NCBI RefSeq assembly: GCF_026262505.1
Contig: NC_067205.1
Span: 19,155,645 to 19,219,644 of the forward strand
DNA from: Trichomonas vaginalis G3
Lineage: Eukaryota > Parabasalia > Trichomonadida > Trichomonadidae
DNA length: 64,000 bases
Reading direction: 5' to 3'
The translations under genes and the position numbers were made by a program. Shown piece after piece: positions 32,197 to 42,250 of this stretch. How positions within the stretch are numbered: the first letter of the stretch is position 1; every line of letters starts with the position of its first letter. Under the pieces are notes generated by a model that was not told the DNA's origin, did not search any database, and saw only the letters and a program-made list of their open reading frames with translations.

Positions 32197-32256
32197 AATA
32201 AATGTTTACGTTAATGTTTACGTTAATGTTTATGTTAATGTTTATGTTAATGTTTT
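32197..32256. repeat. 12-base tandem repeat (TTAATGTTTACG family)
   Basis: About four to five copies of a GTTTA(C/T)GTTAAT unit in a row, immediately left of the larger repeat array. It is AT-rich and could be part of a replication or regulatory region. Confidence 0.75.
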
Positions 32257-32259
32257 CAG

Positions 32260-32705
32260 GTCATTCAATAATTAATTATTTTTGAAGAACTGAAGGTGTC
32301 ACTATGTCACCATGTGTCACTCGGTTATTTAACTTCTCTGAAAAAATGAGACAACATGACATTTTGACAACAACACAGGAGGAAGGTAGTTATGAATTAT
32401 TTTTGAAGAACTGAAGGTGTCACTATGTCACTCGGTTATTTAACTCATGACATTTAGACAACAACACAGGTCATTCAATAATTAATTATTTTTGAAGAAC
32501 TGAAGGTGTCACTATGTCACCATGTGTCACTCGGTTATTTAACTTCTCTGAAAAAATGAGACAACATGACATTTAGACAACAACACAGGTCATTCAATAA
32601 TTAATTATTTTTGAAGAACTGAAGGTGTCACTATGTCACCATGTGTCACTCGGTTAATTAACTTCTCTGAAAAAATGAGACAACATGACATTTTGACAAC
32701 ATTTA
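32260..32705. repeat. about 119-base direct repeat array, left of primase-helicase gene
   Basis: Four copies, starting at about 32,260, 32,390 (shortened), 32,470 and 32,589. Each reads through TGAAGAACTGAAGGTGTCAC, CCATGTGTCACTCGG, and GAGACAACATGACATTT, then GACAACAACACAGG. The unit holds short GTCAC/GTGTCAC subrepeats. Inverted copies stand at 35,111-35,365 on the other side of the gene. Confidence 0.85.
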
Positions 32706-32726
32706 CGAAAATTTGATGCAGTCCAA

Positions 32727-32774
32727 AAATAAAGTTAGTTTTAAAATTATTTTTATTTTTTTATTCCTATATAA
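32727..32774 (+). promoter_or_regulatory. shared promoter-like motif before primase-helicase gene
   Basis: AAATAAAGTTAGTTTT followed by A/T runs and TATTTTTTTAT lies just before ATG 32,775. The same AAATAAAGTTAGTTTTT plus T-run arrangement precedes two genes of element 2 (starts at 61,771 and 62,471, minus strand), so it is probably a conserved promoter or 5' leader. Confidence 0.55.
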
Positions 32775-35088
32775 ATGACAGCAACAAACAACAACAACAA
32801 CAACTATATCGTTTCTGATGAAAAAGTTATTGATTCATTAGCTGAGGAATTAGTTGTGGCAGAAACTAAAACCCTCAACGAAAGAATTGGTGAAAACAAG
32901 ATTGATTTACATAACTACCTCAAACATGATGGAGGAAGAGGAAGGAAAACTGGTACAGCTTTATTAGTAAATAAAATTTCAAATTTAACGATTATAGATG
33001 TTGATATCAATAAATCGTACAATGATGAACTTAAAGAAACAGTTAGAAAAGACATTTTATCAAAACTTTCGGATAAAGATGTTATCTTAAAACCGCTTCA
33101 GGAGGTCTTCACATTTATTGCAACACTAATTTCTTCTATGCAGTTTCGAACAGAATGATTAAATGTTATTCCTGCAATGATTATGATATTGACATAATGA
33201 CTTCTATTGATGATTCAAAGCGTTCATTAGTAGTTATGGCTGATTCAAGAGTTCGCAAGAATGCATCAGAACCAATCAATACATACTCATTCATTCGTGG
33301 AAGTTATGATTCAACATTAACCAGAACAGTGAATGATATATTAAATGATTTGAATATTAAGGTAAGAGTTGAACAGAAGAACGAAGAAATAAAGAATATC
33401 ATGAATGAAAACAAAGATGTAAACATTGACGATAAACTTGCCCAGAGCATAGTTGATAGCATCTGTGATTTTGAAGTACATAATGATGGTGGAAACATGA
33501 ATTTAGAAAAAGAAGTTACATTATTCACACTGTTTCAAGCAATTAATTCGTTACCGGATCATTTAATTAATGAAGCATACGATAACGTTTATAATTTCTG
33601 CAGTTTAACAGAAAATGCAAAAAGTAATTTTGAAAAAGCACGTAGTAGATATGCACATTTAATGACTTCTCCATTTGTTTTGGTGAAGATTCTAAAACTT
33701 TATCAAAAGGAATATTATGATGAATATGTTTTACCTTTATTACGTAAGCCAAAAATAACATTTGATATCAAACTTGATGACTCGTTTTTGATAACAGATA
33801 TTAGACGCAAGGCTGAAAATCATCAGTATAAAAACAGTTCTGAAGTAATTGAGGATTTATCACGTGTAATCCGTTTTGTAGATTGTGGAAATAAATATTT
33901 CATTCAAAAGGACTATAATATCCACGACAAAATGAATCAAATATCATTTGTTCTTCAGTCAAACATGAAAGAGTCACTTAAAATGATTAAATTATTTAAA
34001 GAAGAAGGTAAAACAATAACAGCATGGGATGTACTACTAAATCAATTATCCTCATTAACCGTTAAGGGTGTTTGCTTTAAATCTGATTCTCCAGATGTTT
34101 TCTCAACGTTTCAGGGTTATAAATACAACATTCTTGAAAACCAGATTACTCAAAAATTGAGATGTTTATGAATTTCATTAAAGAAGCCATTTGTGATAAT
34201 AACGATGAAGTGTATAAATACCTTCTCGGCTGGATTGCATCAATGATTCAACATCCTGGAATCAAGAATGAAACAGCAATTATTTTGAAAGGACTTCAGG
34301 GAACAGGTAAAAACAGATTTACAGATATTATTTCTGAACTTCTCGCTGGTTATTCATGTAAAAACATTACTGAAATAAGTGAGCTAACGGGTAATTTCAA
34401 CTCAGTAGTTGAAAATAAAATGTTTCTTGTACTTAATGAACTCAAGAATGTAGGTGAAGACAGACTCGCAAACTTCAACGCTTTGAAATCAATTATAACG
34501 GATAATGAGATTAGAATTAATGAAAAGAATCAACCCAGAAGAACAGCACAGAACGTTGCAAACTTCATTTTCGTAACTAACAACGTCTACCCTGTCAAAA
34601 TTGAAGTTGGAGACAGAAGATACGTAGTTTTAAGGGTTAATGGTAAATTCAAGGGTCAATTTGATTACTTCAAGAATTTAATGGATTCATGCACTAAGGA
34701 ATTTTATGATAACCTTTTAACATATTTTATGCAATATGACCTTTCATCATTTAATGTACGAATCATTCCGATGACTGAAGCCAAACAAGATTTAATCGAG
34801 TTATCAACAAATCCTTTAGATGTATGGATAAATACACATTATGATGAATTGAGTGCAGGTATGACATGTAAAAAAGCTCTATTCTGCAAACCATCAGACA
34901 TGAAAGACAAGAATTTCCAAATGAGCATTAAGGATAAATGTGATAAGAAACAGGTAAGAATAGATGGTAAACAAACATGGTGTTATGTTTTGAAAGAAGA
35001 AATGAAAGGATTATATAAACAGGTTGAACCAAACGATAATGAGGATTCATTTACTGACGATGAAATACCTGTAAATGAAGCTTTATAA
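32775..35088 (+). pseudogene. element 1 primase plus superfamily 3 helicase, broken
   Basis: The first part resembles archaeo-eukaryotic primases (LTIIDVDINKSYNDELKE). The last part is an SF3 helicase: Walker A GLQGTGKNRF, a Walker B-type MFLVLNELKN, motif C-like VANFIFVTNN and sensor DRRYVVLRV. Such primase-helicases start and drive replication in virophages and Polinton-like viruses; classical Polintons usually lack one. The element 2 homologue is at 57,370-58,605. About two breaks. The gene lies between inverted repeat arrays. Confidence 0.7.
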
Positions 35089-35110
35089 AGTATGATTGGA
35101 ATTTATTTTT

Positions 35111-35365
35111 GCCTTCCTCATTAATCCTGTGATGTTGTCTAAATGTCATGTTGTCTCATTTTTTCAGAGAAGTTAAATAACCGAGTGACACATGGTGACG
35201 TAGTGACACCTTCAGTTCTTCAAAAATAATTCATAAATGCCTTCCTCATTAATCCTGTGATGTTGTCTAAATGTCATGTTGTCTCATTTTTTCAGAGAAG
35301 TTAAATAACCGAGTGACACATGGTGACGTAGTGACACCTTCAGTTCTTCAAAAATAATTCATTAT
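35111..35365. repeat. inverted copies of the 119-base repeat, right of primase-helicase gene
   Basis: Two copies (starting at about 35,111 and 35,239, period 128) read GTTGTCTCATTTTTTCAGAG, then CCGAGTGACACATGGTGACG and CTTCAGTTCTTCAAAAATAA. They are the reverse complement of the array at 32,260-32,705, with a slightly different spacer (GCCTTCCTCATTAATCCTGT). Confidence 0.85.
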
Positions 35366-35520
35366 TGAATAACCTGAAACCATTAATGAAAACATTATTT
35401 TTGGGTCATTTACACTCATTACGATGAAGTCATGACAAATCATTTCCGGGACTGTTGTCAAAATGTCATGTTGTCACAAACTTTAGAACGGCATAATTTA
35501 AATTTTTATTTTTATCATAA

Positions 35521-35685
35521 ATGGATACCCCACAAGCTCAAAATTTACCACGAATCATAACAAGGGAGGAAATGATAAAAATGATGCGAGAACTTGCTAA
35601 AAATAACAAATCACTAAAACTGAGAAAATGCGGTTATGCAGTAATGATGGAAAGAGAGATGTTGTCAAAGAGGAATAAAAATTAA
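35521..35685 (+). CDS. element 1 small basic protein, 54 residues
   Basis: MDTPQAQNLPRIITREEMIK, then a lysine/arginine-rich end. The frame is short but has a clean ATG preceded by TTTTTATTTTTATCATAA, the leader typical of this element. No family was recognised. Confidence 0.4.
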   Translation: MDTPQAQNLPRIITREEMIKMMRELAKNNKSLKLRKCGYAVMMEREMLSKRNKN

Positions 35686-35751
35686 ATTTGGATTGAGTTT
35701 AAAAATTCATCTTTATTAAATTCATCTCTTCCAATCAATTTATTTATTCTA

Positions 35752-35943
35752 TTAAATTCTCTTTATTTTTGCTTCACTCAGTTTAAGGATTGAACGGTAA
35801 GTTTCTAATTTTTCGATTATTTCTTTATCGTTTTCAACCCCACCGCATTGCGGCTTTTTTGTAATAGCATTTTTTGATTTAATTCTGTTTAGTTTCTTTT
35901 TATATTCATCGTCTGGACTCTTGACTGCTTTGTTGTCACTCAT
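35752..35943 (-). CDS. element 1 small hypothetical protein, 63 residues
   Basis: Begins MSDNKAVKSPDDEYKKKLNR and is charged and probably helical. TTTCGTAAGAA directly precedes the ATG, the same motif as before the gene at 23,149. It starts four bases from the end of the integrase gene on the same strand. No family was recognised. Confidence 0.45.
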   Translation of the reverse strand: MSDNKAVKSPDDEYKKKLNRIKSKNAITKKPQCGGVENDKEIIEKLETYRSILKLSEAKIKRI

Positions 35944-35946
35944 TTC

Positions 35947-37060
35947 TTACGAAATAAAAAAAAAATAATTTAAATATAATGGAGTAATAAAATAAATCGG
36001 AATTTCTATTAATTTATTGTCAACTTCAACTAATGCATTGCCGTTAATATATCTAACAAATTCAGCTATTGTGTCAAATCTTCGTCTTCTTTTTGTCATT
36101 GATTTATCAGTTTTTCCATAATCGAGATGAATTAAAACTTTATTTCCTTGTTTAAAATTCATGAGCCCCGAATTAATTTGTTCACGTTTAACATCATTTA
36201 ACCTTTCCATTTGCTTTCTAATATATTCCCATTCTTTTGAAATATCATTTTTCATTTCCACTGGTTTCATGTTTATAGTTCTATGCCATGTATTATTGTA
36301 ATAATATACTAACTGTTGTATGATGGAGTCATGATTTCCATCCCAGTATATCTGACCGTTAACCCCTAACGCATCTCTAAGAGTTCTCATTACCGCATCA
36401 ACTATTTTATTATGAAACGTATATGGAGAAGATGAGAAGTAAAAATTAATTTGTGGGAAATAATGAATCATAGTTGCCTGAAATCCTTTATCACCATCAC
36501 CCCTGATATTATCTACTCTTTCATGATCTAGTAAGTATTGTATAGCTCTTCTTGTTTCCTGTTCTGTTTTCCCTTTCACCGGAATGCAATATAAATATCT
36601 GGTGTTAATGTTAATGGCAAATAAATAAGTAACGTTTCCTTTTGAATATTCCAGATGATCGATTTCGTATGAATATGGATATGGAGCAAATGAAGGTCGA
36701 CTAAATTTTTCCTTTAACGGTTGAATTTTTGGGTCAATTGGTTTATTTAATATCTTGAAATCCTTTTTAAAATCTTTTTGCTTCTTAAATGTTTGAAATG
36801 GATATAATAAAGTGAATGATGAAGGATTAACTGAAGGAGGAGGAGGTACTGTCGTTAGAGGTTTTGGTGTTGCAAGTGGTTTAATTTTATCTGCTTTGAT
36901 TTTGGATTTCATTCCTTCCTTCATTAATTCTGGATGTATTCTATTCATTTGTTTTAAATATGCTGTATATAAAGGTTTGATATACTTTCCTGCTTCGAGT
37001 TTATGTTGAAGGATGAATTCCAAAAGTTGATCTTCATTTAAAAGTCGGCTGAATATGGTT
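35947..37060 (-). pseudogene. element 1 retroviral-type integrase
   Basis: The rve-type catalytic core is visible: YLFAININTRYLYCIPV with the first acidic position nearby, IRGDGDKGF, and FHNKIVDAVMRTLRD with the region of the last catalytic residue, then YYNNTWHRTINMKPVEM, a classic integrase segment, and a basic C-terminal domain (KVLIHLDYGKTDKSMTKRRR) as in chromodomain-type tails. Such integrases insert Polintons into host DNA. The 5' end is not clean and probably broken at least once. Confidence 0.75.
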
Positions 37061-37463
37061 TAACTAATGAATCATAAATTAAAGCTTGTGCATCATTTAT
37101 GGTCTGAAGGACCTGGGTGTTTTGTTCCTTTTGTTTTTGCGGCTCAGGATTATATAATTTATATAATTCATCAATATCTTCTTCTGTTAATACTTTATTT
37201 TTGAAATCTTTCAACTGTTTAAGCTGTGATTTAGTTTTTCCCTTTGAATATTCATTATTTTTAATTTTGTCTTTAATTTCAGAAATTATTTTATTATGAT
37301 ATTTCAAAATTTCATTTTTATAATATGGATAATAATATTCCATATCATCACCCGTTATATTATTATTATATTTTTGGAGATATGCTTTTAAATCATAATA
37401 ATTAAGAAAATTTTGATTAAATACTAAATCACCAATTAAATTTTTTAAATCTGTGTTATTCAT
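37038..37463 (-). CDS. element 1 hypothetical protein upstream of integrase
   Basis: 141 residues starting MNNTDLKNLIGDLVFNQNFL and rich in K, N and Y, probably helical. It overlaps the 5' part of the integrase region on the same strand, so it might be a separate gene or belong to the integrase N-terminal region. The ATG is led by TTTATTTTTATATAA. Confidence 0.45.
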   Translation of the reverse strand: MNNTDLKNLIGDLVFNQNFLNYYDLKAYLQKYNNNITGDDMEYYYPYYKNEILKYHNKIISEIKDKIKNNEYSKGKTKSQLKQLKDFKNKVLTEEDIDELYKLYNPEPQKQKEQNTQVLQTINDAQALIYDSLVKPYSADF

Positions 37464-37489
37464 TTATATAAAAATAAAATAAATGTTTA

Positions 37490-37640
37490 AGGGTGCCCAC
37501 CTCTTTGAATCATAGTATCAAAACCATCATTAACGGTTCCTTCTTCTAAAACGGTATCAAATGGTGGCGGTTGTTGTTGCTGTTGATGCTGTGATGGGAT
37601 TTAAAAAATTCGTTGTGGTTCCTTTTGTCTCTTCTGTGAC
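37490..37640 (-). pseudogene. element 1 small glutamine/proline-rich protein relic
   Basis: A short region with a start MSQKRQKEPQRIF and a glutamine/proline stretch followed by FDTVLEEGTVNDGFD. It is about 50 residues in total. No family was recognised; low confidence. Confidence 0.3.
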
Positions 37641-37646
37641 ATTTCA

Positions 37647-40600
37647 TTAAATAAATGGCATACAACATCCATTTTCACAACATACAGCCTTAGTGTGTGC
37701 TCCTGTTAATGCAGTCTTACCGATTGTTAAGCGAGTCATTGACCCATTTTTAAGTTGTAAATTAATATTCTGACCATCAAATATCAATTTATCATTTATT
37801 ATATCCAAATAATTTTTAGGTGTTAATTGTTTATTTTGTCGTAAACTAACACCTTTCATTTTTTGTGCAATCTTTTTAAAATCACTTCCATCAATTGAAC
37901 CGTTGAATGATGTATAACACTTAGGACATAAAGCAACCATGTTATCACCTTGTTTCTCAATTGCTAAACCCAATAACTTCTTCTCATGTGCTTTTTCTTC
38001 AGCTTTATTCTTTAATTTAGGTTTAAATTTCTCATCAAAACAGAAGAAATCAAATGGTGCGAATTTGAAAATGTTTTTATCATAAAATTGTTTTCGTAAC
38101 AATTGCTTGAAATGCTTGAGTGTTAGGAAGATTTGGGTCGCCAGCGATTGCCCAATAAGATGAATCAGTATCACCTTCAATGAAATGAAAACGATTAACA
38201 TCCATGCATTTATACATAAAATCATAAATGAAAACCAAATACCAGTATTTAGCATTATCTAAAGTGAAGAATGCCTCTTGTAAACATGTATCACATCTAT
38301 AAAATCTATCTTTGAGCATCACTTGATACGTATCCTCTCCTATTTCTCTTATGTTTTTAAACTTATTTGACATACATGCAACGCGTGACTTCTGTGCATT
38401 CATTATTTTAGTCTTTGCGTAATTTTGTGTATTCATTGCATCGTAACCATATGATCCATTAAGCGAAATCTTGCAAAATAAACTTTTTCCTTTATTTCCT
38501 TCTAATTCAGCCTTTTGTCTTTCGTTCATAAATTCGTTCGCAAATTCATTAAAGCAAGTGTTTTTAGTAAATGTTAAAATTGATTGAATGTCATCAATGA
38601 TAAAATTAAACTGTCTATTAGATACCAAAGATAATAAGAAGAAAATGGTTGATATTGGTTGTGTGTTGATGCTAACTGAGTTAATTTCTCTGTTTCTGGT
38701 CAACTGGTAGATTGTTTGATTTCATGTAATTATACATAAAACTGCCAATTGTTTTTTCATCTGTGATAATATCTAAGTTTCTTATTATCGGTAAAAAGTT
38801 TATGTAATCATTAATGTATTTTTCATCAATGTGACCCTTTACTTCAGCCACGAATAAAGTATTTTTCTTCTTAATTATTCCCAGTGCTTTTGCTTTCTTT
38901 GTTGCTGTATCACAAATGATAACACCATTCAATCTTCCCGGCATATACATTTTATGGTCAGTATATTGAATGAAATCATGAGGATTAGATGAAAATGATG
39001 AAGGATATAATGAATTAAAATCAACTCCAACGAAATGAGTCATAATGTTGGTGGTGTCCTCATTTGATACAGTTTTAGTTTCTGGATTATATGAAAGTTT
39101 ATTAATGTGCGTGATTCCTTTAAGATTAACACGATGTTGAACATTTGATAGACCACCAGTAATTCCATTACGGAGAATGTGATAAGCTTCAACTGAATCT
39201 AAAGTCATTGGTAAATTATTTTTTAATGCATAATTTCTTAAATTGATTCTTAAACGTTGAACATCTTCATCTTTATTTGATTTTACGACATTGCAATAAC
39301 AACACATTAACTGACAATTTTCTTTGGTATGTGGTTTTTCATTATCGATTCTATCCAATGTTGGTTTATTTACATATGTAAACGCTTTACCACACATTTT
39401 GCATTTAGATGAAAGGATTAAATCGTGATAGTATTGATAGTCATCCATTGAAACATTGTTTTTGGTATCTCTTTTCGCCTTTTCATCTTGTTTCTTATAT
39501 GAATCAATTTTATATTTCCAATACTTTTTTGTTAATTCAAAACTTGATTCCACATTTTCTTCTTCTGGATATGTTTCGTTAGGATTGAAGTTCTTATATG
39601 CTAACGCGTAACGAATCATTGATGCATTCGATGATAAAGAAAGATTATGAAGCATGTCAATTTTATAAACAAATGTTTCTTCGATAATTTTATCAATTGG
39701 GTCAATCATAATTTCAACGTCTTTATTGCAATAATGAATAAAATATTCTAATCTATTCTCAAAATTTTTAGCATCATTGAGATATATTTGATAATCTGAA
39801 TCGGATATTGTTTCTTGTGTTAATGCTGAATAAAATGAATCTTGAGTGAATGGTTCCTTTTATATAATTCATCTTCGTAATTCTCCCATGTGATGAATTG
39901 ATAAGGGAAAAAGGATTTAACACGTGATTTATTGTTTCCGAAATCTTGAGTGAATTGGTCTAATGTTCCACCCGCTATATAATTTCTGATGTCAATAAAT
40001 CTTAATTCATATGGACAGTTTGTTTTCTTTACTATGACTTGCTTAAATTGAGAAGAAGAACCCAGCATTGATTTTATCTTCCATTTTGCAGTATTTAAAT
40101 CACGAAGAATTAAATTTAAATCAAACTTTCCTGAATTAAAACCAATGATATTCACTTTATTAAATTCTTCATCTAAAAGCTCTTTCATTGCTTCCTTTTG
40201 TTTCTCATTTAATGTATTCATTAATTCTTCATATTGTTCAATATTTGATTTAGCAACTAATGAACAGGTTGAAAATAAAAATTCAATCCAATCAGAGATG
40301 AACGAATCACTTGATGTTAAGCAAAAATTCCTCGTAAATGTTTTATCACGGTCTACGACCTCGCCGCTTTGCGGCTTTATTTTGACAGTTGATGATACCA
40401 TAAATGGTTTTAAGTAAGCGTTCAAAGTTGCACATTCAGAAAGTTGAAGTTCTTCTTTAGTCTCTAATGTTTCGAAGTCAAAAGTAATATAATATCTTGT
40501 TGGTTTATAATATTCCTGCAAATTATGTGCTAATAGCCATTGATATATCTTCTGTTTCGTGATATGTGGTGCATATGGTTGTTGTGTGTTTTGCAATTGA

Positions 40601-41111
40601 ACGTCTTGAATTAATCTTCCATTATTTTCTTTACATTTCTCACAATGTTTTAAAAATCTTCTTTGGTTTTTCCTTTCTGGATCATCACGGATAGAATATA
40701 CTTCTTCTTTGCAAAAGGGGCAAACTTTATATCCTGTGAGTGCTTCAACGTCTGTAATTCTGTCAGCGTGAAGTTTTCCACATGGACTCTGTGTTAATAA
40801 AATATTTACTGTTTCAAATTCTGGATCTATCATTATTGATTCCACTAATGGAAAGTCTACCTTGTTAATGTCTACGTCTTCTGGTTGAGGGTCACAATAA
40901 TAAAAATCAATATTAACGTTTAACATTCTTGCTAACCTCTCACTTTCTGATGAAATGTCAAATCCTTCATATGCATCTATGCTTCATTTAAATAACTTCT
41001 ACGAGTTTTAGGATTAACACCATCAGGAATGTTATAGAAGCGTTTAAATAACCTTCTACCTTCGGCTCTTATTTGATTATCATTCATTTTAGCTGTTCCA
41101 TTTTTATTCAT
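37647..41111 (-). pseudogene. element 1 protein-primed-type DNA polymerase B, broken
   Basis: Family B polymerase motifs in order on the minus strand: exonuclease motif I (YITFDFETLE), exonuclease motif II (IIGFNSGKFDLNLIL), polymerase motif A (FVGVDFNSLYPSSF), motif B (ISLNGSYGYDAM) and motif C (FIEGDTDSSYWAIA). An N-terminal zinc-binding segment (VCPFCKEEV...HCEKCKEN) and a C-terminal cysteine-rich tail (CCENGCCMPF) are present. The gene replicates the element from protein-primed ends in the family. An HNH-like segment sits between the exonuclease and motif A. About four breaks. Confidence 0.85.
39260..39403 (-). other. HNH-like motif inside the polymerase B region
   Basis: The translated segment has CKMCGKAF, then PTLDRIDNEKPHTKENCQL and CCYCNVVKSNKDED. 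The spacing C-x2-C ... LDRIDN ... H/N ... C-x2-C-N-x2-K-S matches HNH endonuclease domains of the type found in phage and intron-borne nucleases. It lies where protein-primed polymerases have variable insertions, before motif A. Confidence 0.6.
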
Positions 41112-41162
41112 TTATGTAAGAATAAAAATTAAAAAATAAATAAAAATAAAGTTTATTTTTTT

Positions 41163-41200
41163 AAAGTCCGAGACTCAGAGAGTCCAGGGCTAAAGTCCAT
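41163..41200. terminator. small hairpin between element genes
   Basis: GACTCagaGAGTC forms a perfect five-pair hairpin in AGTCCGAGACTCAGAGAGTC between the polymerase start and the next minus-strand gene's end. It may be an RNA 3'-end signal; weak evidence. Confidence 0.25.
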
Positions 41201-41429
41201 AAAATGAATTAAGAACACATAAATTTTTATCATCTGCGACGTGACGAATACATTTTAATTTACTCAAGAATGCGTACCCTGATACATTAAATCTAATTCC
41301 TGTCTTATTTAATTTCACAACTTTGAAAAGGAATGTATGAATAGCTATAAAATGATGAGATGATGTTTTATGGGTTGCTTCCATTTTTTCTGAAATAAAT
41401 GAATAAATATAATGCTTATACGTTTTCAT
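41190..41429 (-). CDS. element 1 hypothetical protein, 79 residues
   Basis: Starts MKTYKHYIYSFISEKMEATH and has IHTFLFKVVKLNKTGIRFNV followed by SGYAFLSKLKCI. No family was recognised. Its ATG overlaps the stop of the upstream gene as ATGA, an arrangement of a tightly packed viral genome and unusual for the host. Confidence 0.45.
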   Translation of the reverse strand: MKTYKHYIYSFISEKMEATHKTSSHHFIAIHTFLFKVVKLNKTGIRFNVSGYAFLSKLKCIRHVADDKNLCVLNSFYGL

Positions 41430-41960
41430 ATCTTTATATTCTTAATAACGAATGGTATAGACCTTTCAACTTCGTCTTCCTTCGGTGCTGTTCTTTCATA
41501 TGAAACATTATTGGTATCTTCAATAATGAAACCACAATCGCATAAAATTTTATATGTACCAATTGTTTCTTTTGATATTTTATCTAACAAATCAAAAACT
41601 TTATCAACACCTGTACATTTATTTAAATAATAATTTGTGTAAATATCATGGTCTTCTTTCTTAATCGTATTTGTTGCATATGTTACATTTTTCAGTGCTT
41701 TTTTGAATTTTTCAGAATCAAGAGGAGGTGAAAGTAATATACATGGATAATCTCCATCGTCAATAAATTGTAACTTATGTTTATGAATAAATTTTGTGCC
41801 TTCTTCTGAAAGTGTTTCGTCAATATCACCATCTAATAAATTTTTAGTAGATTCCAAAAAGTAATTTTTATATCTTTCCTCATGTGATTTTTGAACTTCT
41901 GATTCTGAAGCTGGGATATTCATTAAACCCTCTACTTCATTCTCAGCATTTCTCAATTCC
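41426..41960 (-). CDS. element 1 hypothetical protein at right limit, 5' end unclear
   Basis: About 176 residues with KYKILC-type core (GTYKILCDCGFIIEDTN) and acidic helical parts (SEVQKSHEERYKNYF). No ATG is found at the 5' end; the first in-frame one is 11 codons in. The right boundary of the element probably lies just beyond. No family was recognised. Confidence 0.4.
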
Positions 41961-42250
41961 TTAATTATGATTATCTTTCTTTAGCTTTACATGCTGTATG
42001 CTACTTTTGTCTTTGAGACATTCCATGATTTAAGTTAAGAAGCTTTAAAAAAATGCAAAAAAAATTGAATACTTTACTGGCTGGGCAAATTTGTCGCCGC
42101 CCCAATGCTCTTCTCAATTTTTTTGTGAAGAAGAATCAAAGATTTGTGAAGAATCAGAATAGATATGATATATTCATCAAAATTAAATTATCATACCCAA
42201 CTCTTTATTTCTTTTGTTTGGCAACTTTTGCCAAGGGAATAAGTGGATGA

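Larger units (their letters stand above)
22900..41960. mobile_element. Polinton/Maverick-like element 1 (old, broken)
   Basis: A roughly 19-kb virus-like element. Its gene set identifies it: double-jelly-roll-type major capsid gene, packaging ATPase, minor-capsid-like genes, retroviral-type integrase and protein-primed-type DNA polymerase B, plus a primase-SF3 helicase and a phage-tail-fibre-like gene. Left genes are mostly on the plus strand, the right third on the minus strand. Limits are approximate because no terminal inverted repeats were recognised. Most genes are interrupted; I estimate at least fifteen breaks, so it is an old copy. No adenovirus-type maturation protease gene was recognised. 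Confidence 0.85.
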
